Origin: Tepidiforma sp.
GTDB taxonomy: Bacteria; Chloroflexota; Dehalococcoidia; Tepidiformales; Tepidiformaceae
NCBI GenBank assembly: GCA_026003935.1
Contig: BPIE01000001.1
Coordinates: 1,054,001-1,118,000 of the forward strand
Length of the DNA: 64,000 nucleotides
Direction of reading: 5' to 3'
Both the position numbers and the translations under genes were made by a program. The notes under the pieces are model-generated. The model saw only the letters and a program-made list of their open reading frames with translations, was not told where the DNA came from and did not search any database. Below are positions 42,172 through 51,198 of the stretch, one piece after another. Numbering within the stretch: the stretch's first letter is position 1; each line of letters begins with the position of its first letter.

Positions 42172-43263
42172 TCAGTCTTCCTCGGGAGAGTCGTCGAGGG
42201 GCGGCGGCGGCATGCCGCGGAGGGCGGCGATGAGGTCGGCAGCGTCCTGCGGGGTGATGCGGCCCTGCTCGAGGAGCTGGAGGACGCGGAGCTCTTCGGC
42301 TTCGCGGCGGCGCTCGGCGGCGCGTGCGGGGGGTGCGGGGCGGGAGGGGCGGGGCGGGGGCGGGGCGGCGCCGGGCTCGCGGATGCGGACGGAGGCTTCG
42401 CCGACGCCGCTGTTGACCTTGATGACGGCAGGGGCGCCGGGGACCGAGGGAACACCGAGGTTCGTCTTCCCGAGGCCGGAGTTGGCGCGGACTTCGACCT
42501 GGGTGCCGGGCGGGATGCGGACTTCGGCGCGGCCGAGGCCGACGTCGACGCGGTACATGCCGGGCGGGACGGCAGCGAGGTCGAGGGTGATGTCGCCGGT
42601 GCCGGAGTGGGCGGAGGCGGTGCCTTCGTGGGCGAGGACGGTGACCTTGCCGGCGCCGACGCTGACTTCGAGGTCGCCGCGGAGGCCGACGGCGGTGATG
42701 GCGCCCGCGCCGGTGCTGATGCGGATGCTCTCGGCTTCGAGTGCGGCGGCTTCGATTTCGCCATAGCCGTTGGCGATGCGGAGGGAGCGGAGGTGGTGGG
42801 GCGGGAGCCGGACGAGCGAGGTTGCGCTCTGTTTGCGGCGAAAGAGCCAGCCGCGGGCGACGCGGATGTGGATGCGGAGGGTATCGCCGGCGCGGTCGAC
42901 CTGGATTTCGGGAGCGTTTTTGCTCGCGGCGGCGGCGATGATTGGGAGCTCATCGCCGCTGCAGGCGCGGACGGTGAGCTTCCCGGCGGTGTTATCGATT
43001 TCGAGTGCGCGGATGCCTTCGAGCGGGGGGAACGGCCGTTCGGCGCGGGCGGGGGCATCGGCGGGGTCGCCGGTGGCGGCGGTGCGCTGGCGGGCGTTGC
43101 GGGCGGCTTCGCGCTGGCGGCGAGCTTCTTCGCGGGCGCGGCGGGCTTCGGCTTTGAGACGCTGGGCCTCGGCGTGGGCTTCGCGGCGGAGCCGCTCCGC
43201 TTCATCGCGGGCGCGGCGAGCCTCATCGAGGAGGCGCTGATATTCGCGGTCGGCGTCACTCAT
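42172..43263 (-). CDS. DUF4097-like beta-repeat protein with N-terminal coiled coil and C-terminal SHOCT-like helix
   Basis: Coiled coil DEARRARDEAERLRREAHAEAQRLKAEARR; repetitive RISTGAGAITAVGLRGDLEVSVGAGKVTV...HSGTGDITLDL; C-terminal LLEQGRITPQDAADLIAAL. Confidence 0.75.
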   Translation of the reverse strand: MSDADREYQRLLDEARRARDEAERLRREAHAEAQRLKAEARRAREEARRQREAARNARQRTAATGDPADAPARAERPFPPLEGIRALEIDNTAGKLTVRACSGDELPIIAAAASKNAPEIQVDRAGDTLRIHIRVARGWLFRRKQSATSLVRLPPHHLRSLRIANGYGEIEAAALEAESIRISTGAGAITAVGLRGDLEVSVGAGKVTVLAHEGTASAHSGTGDITLDLAAVPPGMYRVDVGLGRAEVRIPPGTQVEVRANSGLGKTNLGVPSVPGAPAVIKVNSGVGEASVRIREPGAAPPPPRPSRPAPPARAAERRREAEELRVLQLLEQGRITPQDAADLIAALRGMPPPPLDDSPEED

Positions 43264-43639
43264 CGGGGCGGGAGAGCGCGCGGAGCTGCTCCGCCGCTTC
43301 GGCGGCGGAGATGCGGCCGGCGGCGAGCTCGTCGAGGATTCGCTGGCGGCGTTCGGCGTCGCGGGGGTCTTCGCCGGCTTCGAAGCCGAGCGCGACGAGG
43401 ACATCGTTGAGGCGGGCGACGACGGTGGGGTAGGAGATGCCGAGCTCTTCCTCGACGTCTTTGATTTTGCCGCGTGCGCGGAGGAAGGTTTCGACGAATG
43501 CGAGCTGTTCGCGGTTGAGGCGGGCGAGGGGGCCCGCGTCGAAGTGGCCGTCGACGCCGGTGCCGCACTCGGGGCATTCGAGGCGGCGGACCACCATGGG
43601 GCTTTCGCAGCTGGGGCAGGCGCCGACGAAGCGGGGCAT
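43256..43639 (-). CDS. DUF2089-family Zn-ribbon regulator-like protein
   Basis: CPSCESPMVVRRLECPECG; LNREQLAFVETFLRARGKIKDVEEELGISYPTVVARLNDVLVALGF. Confidence 0.88.
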   Translation of the reverse strand: MPRFVGACPSCESPMVVRRLECPECGTGVDGHFDAGPLARLNREQLAFVETFLRARGKIKDVEEELGISYPTVVARLNDVLVALGFEAGEDPRDAERRQRILDELAAGRISAAEAAEQLRALSRPDE

Positions 43640-43655
43640 GGGAATGCTCCTTGGG

Positions 43656-43886
43656 TCAGTGCGCGCCGCGATGCCCGGGGTGGGCGATGTCGGGGAGGTC
43701 GGCTGGCGAGCCGACGGACCAGCCTTCGAGGGCTGCCGCGAGGCGGCGGAGCCCTGCGGCGCACGCGGTCATGATACCCACGGCCGGGCCAGGGCGCCCG
43801 ATGCGGTAGCGGCGGCCCGACTCCCGGCGGCTGGCGACGAAGTGGTCGGCGTAGGCGGCGGCGAAGTGGTGGTTGAGGTCGAACAC
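43656..43886 (-). CDS. Hypothetical small protein
   Basis: 76-aa ORF upstream of the DUF2089 gene, directly downstream of a promoter-like sequence. Confidence 0.45.
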   Translation of the reverse strand: MFDLNHHFAAAYADHFVASRRESGRRYRIGRPGPAVGIMTACAAGLRRLAAALEGWSVGSPADLPDIAHPGHRGAH

Positions 43887-43923
43887 TGGTTTCCTCCGGG
43901 GCGCTCAAGCGCCTTCTGCCAAG

Positions 43924-43952
43924 ATATTCGATCATGGGATTAAGAAAGTCAA
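43924..43952 (-). promoter_or_regulatory. Putative sigma70-type promoter, partly inside a palindrome (43942-43972)
   Basis: On the minus strand TTGACT (43947-43952), 17-nt spacer, GAATAT (43924-43929); AAGAAAGTCAAG-TGCCAT-CTTGATTTTTCTT inverted repeat overlaps the -35. Confidence 0.5.
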
Positions 43953-44059
43953 GTGCCATCTTGATTTTTCTTACATTGGACTCAGCGTCGAAACGCCGTG
44001 ACAGGCAGTCGTGCGGCGGTTGCGGCACGCGGGAGTGGGGTGAGGGCGCGGGAGAGGGG

Positions 44060-44647
44060 TCAGGAACGGAGGGCGCTGAGGAGCTCAACAGGGCCGGTGC
44101 TGACGTCGAGGGCGACGGTGCGAAGCTGGCGGCCGGCGAGCTCGGCGGCGAGAGCCTGGGGGAGGGCATCGAGCGCGGCAGCGAGGACAGCCCCGGCTGC
44201 GGCCCGGGGCGGCTGGCGCCGGATGAGGGCCGCGGTGCCGCCCCCGCGGCGTTCGAGGAGCGGGGCGGCGGCGTGGAGGGCGACGAGCGGGGCCGCGAGC
44301 CGGGCGCGGGCCGCGGGCAGCCACTCGTCGGGGGAGAACTCATCGAAGGGGATGTCGGGCAGGGGACCGGGGTCGACGACGACCGCGGCGAGGGGGCCGA
44401 ACCGGTCTTCGAGCTCGGCGAGGAAGGCGCTTGCGGCGGCGGGATCGGCGGCGTCGAGGACCCGGTGGAGATGGTCTTCGCCGAGGACCCACAGCTCGTT
44501 GGCGATGCTGGCGGTGGCGAACTCCTCGGCCTGCACGGGGGCGAGCGTGGCGAGCCCGAGCGGATGGCCGGCCTCGGCGAGGGCGAGGGCGAGGCCGCGG
44601 AGGGGTTCGCCGCCGGGGCCGAAGAGTGCGATGGGCCCGGCGCTCAT
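44060..44647 (-). CDS. Degenerate SDR-like Rossmann-fold protein
   Basis: IALFGPGGEPLRGLALALAEAGHPLGLATLAP; no YxxxK catalytic pair visible. Confidence 0.55.
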   Translation of the reverse strand: MSAGPIALFGPGGEPLRGLALALAEAGHPLGLATLAPVQAEEFATASIANELWVLGEDHLHRVLDAADPAAASAFLAELEDRFGPLAAVVVDPGPLPDIPFDEFSPDEWLPAARARLAAPLVALHAAAPLLERRGGGTAALIRRQPPRAAAGAVLAAALDALPQALAAELAGRQLRTVALDVSTGPVELLSALRS

Positions 44648-44868
44648 CGGACGACCACCAGGAGCATGGGGAGGATGAGCGCGATGACGATGAGGAGGGC
44701 GCCGGCGAGGAGGATGGTGTTCCAGTCGCGGGACTTGAGGCGGCCGCTGTAGTACTGCTCCTCCCAGGAGCCGTCCATCAGGTCTCTGTCGCGTTCGTCG
44801 GGGCCGAGGTCGCGGTCGTCGGCGCGGGGCTGGCCGAGCGGGATGCGGTCGTCATCGTCGGGGTGCAC
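44644..44868 (-). CDS. Small C-terminally membrane-anchored hypothetical protein
   Basis: Charged N-terminus, TM DWNTILLAGALLIVIALILPMLLVVVR; GTG start. Confidence 0.5.
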   Translation of the reverse strand: MHPDDDDRIPLGQPRADDRDLGPDERDRDLMDGSWEEQYYSGRLKSRDWNTILLAGALLIVIALILPMLLVVVR

Positions 44869-44899
44869 GGGTCGATGGTAGCGCAGTGCGGGGGTGCGG

Positions 44900-45802
44900 T
44901 CAGACGAGGCGACCGTGCTCATCGCGGATTTCGGGGCCTTCGACGCGGGCGCGGCCGTCGCCAAATTTTGCATCGCGCCAGTGGAGGGCGGCTTTGAGGC
45001 CCTGTTCGGCAGCGATGCGGCCGAACTCGCGGACGGAGGGTGCGAGGTGGGCGCGGGCGTCGTTTTCGGCGCCGAGGCGCTGCATGGTGCGGGCGCCCAT
45101 GAGCTCGAGGGCCAGGTTGACGATGCGTTTGTTGGCGCTGAGGAGCTCGGCGTCGATCATGGCCATGCGGTCGACGAGGCCTTCGACTTCCTGCTGGAGG
45201 AGGTTGGCTGGGACAGCCTTGAGGACGAGGCCGATCTTTGCGGCCTCGGCGCCGGTGATGGTGTCGCCGGTGAGGAAGAGGCGCTTGGCCCACTGCGGGC
45301 CGCAGTGGTAGACCCACATCTGGTTGGGGAGGGAGCCCATGGCGCGGGCGGGCGGGAAGCCGATGGTGGCGTCTTCGGCGGCGATGACGATGTCGCAGAG
45401 GAAGGCGATATCGGTGCCGCCGGCGAGGCAGTAGCCGTGGACCTGGGCGACGACGGGCTTGTGCATGTCGAAGATGGCCATGCGGAGGCGCTGGGCGCGT
45501 TCGAGCTGCCAGGCGTCGTCGTCGAAGGTGCGGGCGCCGCGGTAGACGGCGGTGTAGTGGTCGCCTTCGGGGGCAGGGCGGCGGCTGCCGAGGGGGGTGA
45601 GGTCGTAGCCGGCGGAGAAGGCGCGGCCGGCGCCGCGGATGATGACGGCGTGGACGCGGGTGTCGTTGTCGGCCTCCCAGAGGGCGTCGTGGAGCTCCTG
45701 CTGGAGTTCGAGGCTGAGGGCGTTGAGCTTTTCGGGGCGGTTGAGGGTAATGCGGGCGCGGCCGCGTTCGACCTCGTAGAGGATGGTGCGGTAGTCGTGC
45801 AT
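44900..45802 (-). CDS. Enoyl-CoA hydratase/isomerase family protein
   Basis: ARITLNRPEKLNALS; VIIRGAGRAFSAGYDL; GYCLAGGTDIAFLCDIVIAAEDATIGFPPAR. Confidence 0.93.
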   Translation of the reverse strand: MHDYRTILYEVERGRARITLNRPEKLNALSLELQQELHDALWEADNDTRVHAVIIRGAGRAFSAGYDLTPLGSRRPAPEGDHYTAVYRGARTFDDDAWQLERAQRLRMAIFDMHKPVVAQVHGYCLAGGTDIAFLCDIVIAAEDATIGFPPARAMGSLPNQMWVYHCGPQWAKRLFLTGDTITGAEAAKIGLVLKAVPANLLQQEVEGLVDRMAMIDAELLSANKRIVNLALELMGARTMQRLGAENDARAHLAPSVREFGRIAAEQGLKAALHWRDAKFGDGRARVEGPEIRDEHGRLV

Positions 45803-45862
45803 GCTGCTGCCTCCGTGCGGGGGAGTATAGCCCGCGGGGGGAGGCAGCAGCGGTGGGGACGG

Positions 45863-47191
45863 TCAGACGGTGATGCCGTAGAGGCGCTGGGCCTCTTTTT
45901 TGAGCTCGGCGCGGAAGTCGGGGTGGGCGACGGAGATCATCTCGCCGATGCGCTCGCGGATGGATTTGCCGGTGAGCTTCGCGATGCCCTGTTCGGTGAC
46001 GACGTAATCGACGAAGCCGCGGTGGACGGTGACGACGGTTCCCGGGGGGTGGCCGCCGACGATGCGGGTGTGGCGGGTGTCGCCGATGAGCGAGCTGGAC
46101 GGCAGGACGATGACGGAGCCGTTCGCCGCGGTCGAGGCGCCGACGGCGAAGACGGCCTGTCCGCCGGTCCCGGAGTAGAGGAGGTTCGCCTGCGTCTCGG
46201 AGGAGACGTTGCCGGTAAGGTCGACGGCCATGGCGTTGTTGACGGCGATGAAGTTTTCGATCTGGAGAAGGAGGCGGATGTCGTCGGTGTGGGTGAAGTC
46301 GTAGAGCTCGTAGGTGTCGTTGCCGTCGATGCGGGCGAGGTCTTCGGGTGGGACCTGTCCGAGGGCGCTGGCGACGATTTTTCCGACGTGGTGGGGCTTG
46401 TTTCGGCCGGTGATGACGCCCTTTTCGACGAGGTCGGGGATGCCGCCGGGGAGGAGTTCGGTGTGGACGCCGAGGTCGTGCTTTTCTTCGAGGAAGACGG
46501 GGAGCGCGGCGGAGACGTCGCCGATGCCGAACTGGAGGGTGGCGCCGTCGTAGACGATTTCGTTGGCGACGAGGGTGCAGATGACGTTGGCGGCGAGCTC
46601 GGTTTCTTCGGTGCGGGGCGGGATGGGGGCTGCGGCGGGCGGAAGGGTGTATTCGCAGACGCGGGCGAAGCGGCTGATGTGGATGCGGTTGCCGCCGCCG
46701 GTGCGGATGAAGTTTTCATGGATTTCACCGACGAGCGTGCCGGCGATGCTGGCGACGGTGGGGCCGAAGAAGACGCCGGAGCCGAAGGAGCACCAGCCGT
46801 CTTCGTCGGGGGGTGAGATGGGGATGAGGGCGACGTCGAGCCGGTCGAGCCCGGGGGGCATTTTGCCCTCGCGGAAGCGGGAGACGGGGACGTATTCGAT
46901 ACGGCCTTCGCGGGCGGCCTTGCGGTCGAAGGGGCTGCAGTAGCCGGTGATGACCTTCCAGTTCTGGAGGACTTCGGGGCGGTCCCAGTTGAAGGGGGAG
47001 AGGAAGTTGACGATGGTGACGTCCCTGAGCTGGCCGGCGCGGGCGGCGAGGGCCGCGCAGAGCTGGGGCGGGACGGACGTCCAACCGCCGGTCCAGACCC
47101 AGTCGCCATCCTTGACGACGGCGACGGCTTCTTCGGGGGAGACGAGTTTATCGGCGACGAGCTCGCGCCAGTTTGGTGCCGTAGGCTTCAC
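45863..47191 (-). CDS. Acetyl-CoA hydrolase/transferase family protein
   Basis: LQFGIGDVSAALPVFL, YSGTGGQAVFAVGASTAANGSVIVLPSSS, YVVTEQGIAKLTGKSIRERIGEMISVAHPDFRAEL. Confidence 0.93.
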   Translation of the reverse strand: MKPTAPNWRELVADKLVSPEEAVAVVKDGDWVWTGGWTSVPPQLCAALAARAGQLRDVTIVNFLSPFNWDRPEVLQNWKVITGYCSPFDRKAAREGRIEYVPVSRFREGKMPPGLDRLDVALIPISPPDEDGWCSFGSGVFFGPTVASIAGTLVGEIHENFIRTGGGNRIHISRFARVCEYTLPPAAAPIPPRTEETELAANVICTLVANEIVYDGATLQFGIGDVSAALPVFLEEKHDLGVHTELLPGGIPDLVEKGVITGRNKPHHVGKIVASALGQVPPEDLARIDGNDTYELYDFTHTDDIRLLLQIENFIAVNNAMAVDLTGNVSSETQANLLYSGTGGQAVFAVGASTAANGSVIVLPSSSLIGDTRHTRIVGGHPPGTVVTVHRGFVDYVVTEQGIAKLTGKSIRERIGEMISVAHPDFRAELKKEAQRLYGITV

Positions 47192-47261
47192 CGGTTCGAC
47201 CTCCGACGGGGGACTGGCGGAGATGATACGGGAGGCGGCGACGGGGAGAGGCGGAGCAGGG

Positions 47262-47801
47262 TCAGCCTGCGGCAGCGAGGATGCTGTCGTTCCAGCCGGG
47301 GACGAACTTCCGCCAGGCCTCTTCGCTTTCGAGGTAAGGGAAGAAGGCGTGATAGATGCTGACGCGGGGCGCGGCGGGCTCGCGGAGGAGGGTCATGCGG
47401 GCTTCCTGGGGGGTGCGGCCGGCTTTCTTGTGATTGCAGGCGCGGCAGGCGGCAACGAGGTTTTCCCAGGTGTGGGGGCCGCCGCGGTGGCGGGGAATGA
47501 CGTGGTCGAGGGTGAGGTCGCGCGTCTGGCGGCCGCAGTAGACGCACTGCCAGCCGTCGCGCTGGAAGATTTCCCGGCGGGTGAGGCGCACCTTGGGGCG
47601 CGGCCGGCGAACCATGTGGACGAGACGGATGACGGAGGGGAGGGCGAGGGTGGAGCGGGCGGTGTGGAGGACCGCACGGGCGGTTTCGATGACTTCAGCT
47701 TTGCCGCGAAGGACGAGGACGATGGCGCGCCGCACGGAGCAGACGTTGAGCGGCTCGTAGTTCTGGTTCAGGACCAGGACGGCTATGCCATCTATCCCCA
47801 T
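47262..47801 (-). CDS. HNH endonuclease
   Basis: VLVLNQNYEPLNVCSVRRAIVLVLRGKAEVIE; CVYCGRQTRDLTLDHVIPRHRGGPHTWENLVAACRACNHKKAGRTP. Confidence 0.95.
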   Translation of the reverse strand: MGIDGIAVLVLNQNYEPLNVCSVRRAIVLVLRGKAEVIETARAVLHTARSTLALPSVIRLVHMVRRPRPKVRLTRREIFQRDGWQCVYCGRQTRDLTLDHVIPRHRGGPHTWENLVAACRACNHKKAGRTPQEARMTLLREPAAPRVSIYHAFFPYLESEEAWRKFVPGWNDSILAAAG

Positions 47802-49119
47802 CGAAGGGCCCCCGGCCTGCCTTTGGGGGATCGTAGCAAAGCTGGAGAAGGGTCAGCAATTGCGGGATGTTAACCGTCCGGGCCGCATTTATGTCGTCTG
47901 TCACGCGATGGACGTCGACGCCGCTTTCGGTATCGAGGCGGATGTGGAGGGGGTTGCCGGGTTCGAAGTCGGCGGAGAGGGGGATGGTGACATCGGTCCA
48001 GCTGCCGGGGGGAACGTCGAAGGGCGCGGAGCCGAGGAGGACCAGGTTGCCGCCGTTGTCGTGCCATGCCTGGGCTTCGCCGCGGCCGTTGGCGAGGGTG
48101 ACCACGGCGGCGGTCCGGGGTCCGGGGACGAGGAGGTAGATGTCGCCGACCTGGCCCGAGCGGCGGAACTCCCGGCCGGAGGCGTCGCGCTCGAGGCTGT
48201 GCCAACCCATGGCGATGTGGGGAACCTCGTTGATGCCGAAGGTGACTTCGGCGTCGCGGGGGGCCATGTAGAAGCTGAGGTGGCCCATATCGAAGAGGCC
48301 TTCGGGGAAGTGCCAGCGGAAGGGAGCGGAGGTCTTCCGGGCGCGGACGAAGAGGTGGTAGCGGTAGTGGCCGCCGGTGATGCGGGCGGCGACGTTGTTC
48401 ATGAGCCAGCGGAAGATGCGGCGGTTGCGGCTGGCGGGCGGGTAGATGTCGATGTCGGCGGCGCGGTCGATGGCGTAGCCGCAGCCTTCGAGGAGGCCGG
48501 TGAGCTCGGCGAGGGTGTATTCGCGGCTGTGGCGGGAGCCCTTGAGGGGTGCGCCGAGGTGGTACGGGTCGTAGATGTTGCGGCCGGCGAGGAAGTTGGC
48601 GATGGAGTCGGCGCGGGAGGCGTTGGGAGTGGAGATGACGAGCGCGCCGCCGGGTTTCAGGACGCGGTGGATTTCGGCGAGGGTGTGGACGGGGTTCTCG
48701 GTCAGGTGTTCGATGACTTCGCACCAGGTAACGAGGTCGAAGGAGTTGTCGGGGTAGGGGAAGCGGTCGGCTTCGGCGTTGAAGCAGGTGCAGACGAATT
48801 CGTGGGATTCGCCGAATTCGGGGCTTTCGAGCACCTGCCGGAGTTCGGGGCGGCCGTCGGCGGCGTAGCCGGTGAGCGAGAGGTCGTAGTTGCGGAAGCG
48901 CTGGAGGAGGAGGGTGATGTGGAAGGGCGGGCTGCCGAGCTCGAGCGCGCGGCCGCGCTCCCGGGGGTTGGGGACGAAGCGCAGGACCTGCCGCCAGAGG
49001 GGGAGCCCGCCTTCGACGAGGACGCGGTGGACCTCTTCGTTGCGGAAAGGCCAGCGGAAGCTGAGGAGGTAGCGCTTCAGCGACTCCGGGTCGCGCTCGG
49101 AGACCGGGGGCGTCTGCAT
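47695..49119 (-). CDS. Class I SAM-dependent methyltransferase with long C-terminal region; 3' end uncertain
   Basis: DLVTWCEVIEHLTENPVHTLAEIHRVLKPGGALVISTPNASR; frame reads 107 nt into the HNH gene. Confidence 0.8.
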   Translation of the reverse strand: MQTPPVSERDPESLKRYLLSFRWPFRNEEVHRVLVEGGLPLWRQVLRFVPNPRERGRALELGSPPFHITLLLQRFRNYDLSLTGYAADGRPELRQVLESPEFGESHEFVCTCFNAEADRFPYPDNSFDLVTWCEVIEHLTENPVHTLAEIHRVLKPGGALVISTPNASRADSIANFLAGRNIYDPYHLGAPLKGSRHSREYTLAELTGLLEGCGYAIDRAADIDIYPPASRNRRIFRWLMNNVAARITGGHYRYHLFVRARKTSAPFRWHFPEGLFDMGHLSFYMAPRDAEVTFGINEVPHIAMGWHSLERDASGREFRRSGQVGDIYLLVPGPRTAAVVTLANGRGEAQAWHDNGGNLVLLGSAPFDVPPGSWTDVTIPLSADFEPGNPLHIRLDTESGVDVHRVTDDINAARTVNIPQLLTLLQLCYDPPKAGRGPFDGDRWHSRPGPEPELRAAQRLLRAARHRPRPSRQS

Positions 49120-49177
49120 GGGAGTTGCATTCTGCCGGATGGGCGGGCGGGCGTCCAAGGGCGGGTATGCTGGAGGG

Positions 49178-50221
49178 GTGGAACCGGCCCGTGCGCTGCG
49201 GCGGATTGCGTTTTTGCTCGAGCGGGCGAACGAGCCGGAGTTTCGCGTGCGGGCCTTTCGGCGGGCAGCGGCGGTGGTCGACGAGCTCGGGCCGGAAGAG
49301 ACGGCGCGCCGGGCATCGCTCGGGACGCTGACCTCGTTGAAGGGCATCGGCGAGGTGACGGCGCGCGTCATCGAAGAGGCCGTGCGGGGGGAAGTGCCCG
49401 GATACCTCGTGCGGCTCGAGGCCGAACAGGCGGCGCGGTGGGGGCCGGGGCACGGCGGGGCGCTGCGGGCGCTGCTGCGGGGCGATTGCCACGTGCATTC
49501 GAACTGGTCGGATGGGGGCAGCCCGATCCGGGAGATGGCGGAGGCCGCGCGGGAGCTCGGCCACGAGTACATGGTGCTGACGGACCATTCGCCGCGTCTG
49601 CGGGTGGCCAACGGGCTGAGCGCGGAGCGGCTGCGGGAGCAGCTGCAGGTCGTCGCGGAGCTGAACCGGGAGCTGGCGCCGTTCCGCATCCTGGCGGGAA
49701 TCGAGGTGGATATCCTCGACGATGGGGGGCTCGACCAGGAGGCGGAGCTGCTCGGTGAGCTGGATGTGGTGGTGGGGAGCGTGCACAGCAAGCTGCGGAT
49801 GCCGGCTCCGGAGATGACGGCCCGGATGCTGGCGGCGGTGGAGAACCCGCACCTCGATATCCTCGGGCACTGCACGGGGCGGTACGTGCTCGGGAAGCAG
49901 CGGCCGGAATCGGAGTTCGATGCGGAGGCGGTGTTCGCGGCGTGTGCGCGGCTGGGGAAGGCGGTGGAGATCAACTCGCGGGTGGAACGGCTGGACCCGC
50001 CGCGGCGGCTGCTGCGGCTGGCGAACGAGCTGGGGTGCCTCTTCGCGATCGATTCGGATGCGCACGCGCCGGGGCAGCTCGACTGGCTCTCGAACGGGAC
50101 CGAGCGGGCGGAGGCGTGCGGCGTGCCGGCGGAGCGCATTGTGAATACGTGGCCGGCGGAGCGGCTGCTGGCGTGGGCGCGGGCCCACGCGCCCGGGCGG
50201 GCAATAGGCGAGGAAAGGTAA
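49178..50221 (+). CDS. HhH plus PHP-domain protein (DNA polymerase X C-terminal-like phosphoesterase)
   Basis: SLKGIGEVTARVIEEA (HhH); GDCHVHSNWSDGGSPIREMAEAARELGHEYMVLTDHSPRL; GIEVDILDDGGLD. Confidence 0.9.
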   Translation: MEPARALRRIAFLLERANEPEFRVRAFRRAAAVVDELGPEETARRASLGTLTSLKGIGEVTARVIEEAVRGEVPGYLVRLEAEQAARWGPGHGGALRALLRGDCHVHSNWSDGGSPIREMAEAARELGHEYMVLTDHSPRLRVANGLSAERLREQLQVVAELNRELAPFRILAGIEVDILDDGGLDQEAELLGELDVVVGSVHSKLRMPAPEMTARMLAAVENPHLDILGHCTGRYVLGKQRPESEFDAEAVFAACARLGKAVEINSRVERLDPPRRLLRLANELGCLFAIDSDAHAPGQLDWLSNGTERAEACGVPAERIVNTWPAERLLAWARAHAPGRAIGEER

Positions 50222-50294
50222 AGCGGGAGGCGGCGGACGAAGGGTCCGTTTCGGCGAGCGCCGCCGGGGCGCCGGGGCGGAGCGGGGAGGGCGG

Positions 50295-51161
50295 CTAGGG
50301 CCGGGCCGGTTTGCGGGCGCGGACGGCGTACATCTGGGGGAAGGACGGGACGCCGGGGGGAAGCCGGAACCGCCGGTGCTCGTCCATGACGGCGATATCG
50401 AAGAAGCGGCAGCCGTTGGCGTAGTCGTATTCGCGGAAGACTTCGAGGAGAAGCCCTGCCTCGATGAGCGCCGTGATGACGTCGGCGGTGCCGTGGGCGA
50501 ATTCGGCGCCGGGCGCGGGATTGCGGAAGTCGGCCACGCCTTCCTGGTAGCCCCAGGGCACCAGTCCTTCGCGCGAGACGGCGACGTAGTCGCCGACGCC
50601 GCCGTCGAGGAAGGGCTCGGGCGACCGGTAGGGCCAGGTGAGCTGGAGGCGGTTGTCGAACATCGAGGCGAAGGGATGGAACTCGACGAGGACGAAGGCG
50701 CCCCCGGGGGCGAGCACGGCGGCGATGCCGCGGGCCCAGGCCTCGAGGTCGGAGAGCCAGCAGATGGCGCCGTAGGAGGAGAAGGCGAGGTCGAACTGCT
50801 CGCCGCGGGCGGCCGCGGCTTCGAACCAGTCGTAGATGTCGGCGCGGACGAATTCGGCGGCGATGCCGGTTTCGCGGGAGAGGTCGCGGGCGAAGGCGAT
50901 GGCTTCGTCGGAGATGTCGACGCCGGTGACGCGCGCGCCGAGACGGGCGAGCGAGAGGGTGTCCTGCCCGGCGTTGCACTGGAGGTGGACGAGCCGGCGG
51001 CCGGCGAGCTCGCCGAGCAGTTCGAGCTCCTCAGGGAAGAGGGTGGAGCCGCCGCTGCGGAAGAATGCCGCCTGGTCGCCTTTGTGACTGTTATGGGCGC
51101 GGGTTGCTTCGTTCCAGGAGCGGCGGTTGAGCTCGTGGAGGTCGCGGCGAGGCATGGCCAT
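50295..51161 (-). CDS. Class I SAM-dependent methyltransferase
   Basis: RRLVHLQCNAGQDTLSLARLGARVTGVDISDEAIAFAR. Confidence 0.92.
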   Translation of the reverse strand: MAMPRRDLHELNRRSWNEATRAHNSHKGDQAAFFRSGGSTLFPEELELLGELAGRRLVHLQCNAGQDTLSLARLGARVTGVDISDEAIAFARDLSRETGIAAEFVRADIYDWFEAAAARGEQFDLAFSSYGAICWLSDLEAWARGIAAVLAPGGAFVLVEFHPFASMFDNRLQLTWPYRSPEPFLDGGVGDYVAVSREGLVPWGYQEGVADFRNPAPGAEFAHGTADVITALIEAGLLLEVFREYDYANGCRFFDIAVMDEHRRFRLPPGVPSFPQMYAVRARKPARP

Positions 51162-51198
51162 AGGCTGGTTGTAACACAATCGTAACGTGTGCGCCGCG

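Noticed and set aside
44894-46816. 640-aa Gly/Asp-rich plus-strand ORF
   Set aside because: Antisense to enoyl-CoA hydratase and acetyl-CoA hydrolase genes; biased composition
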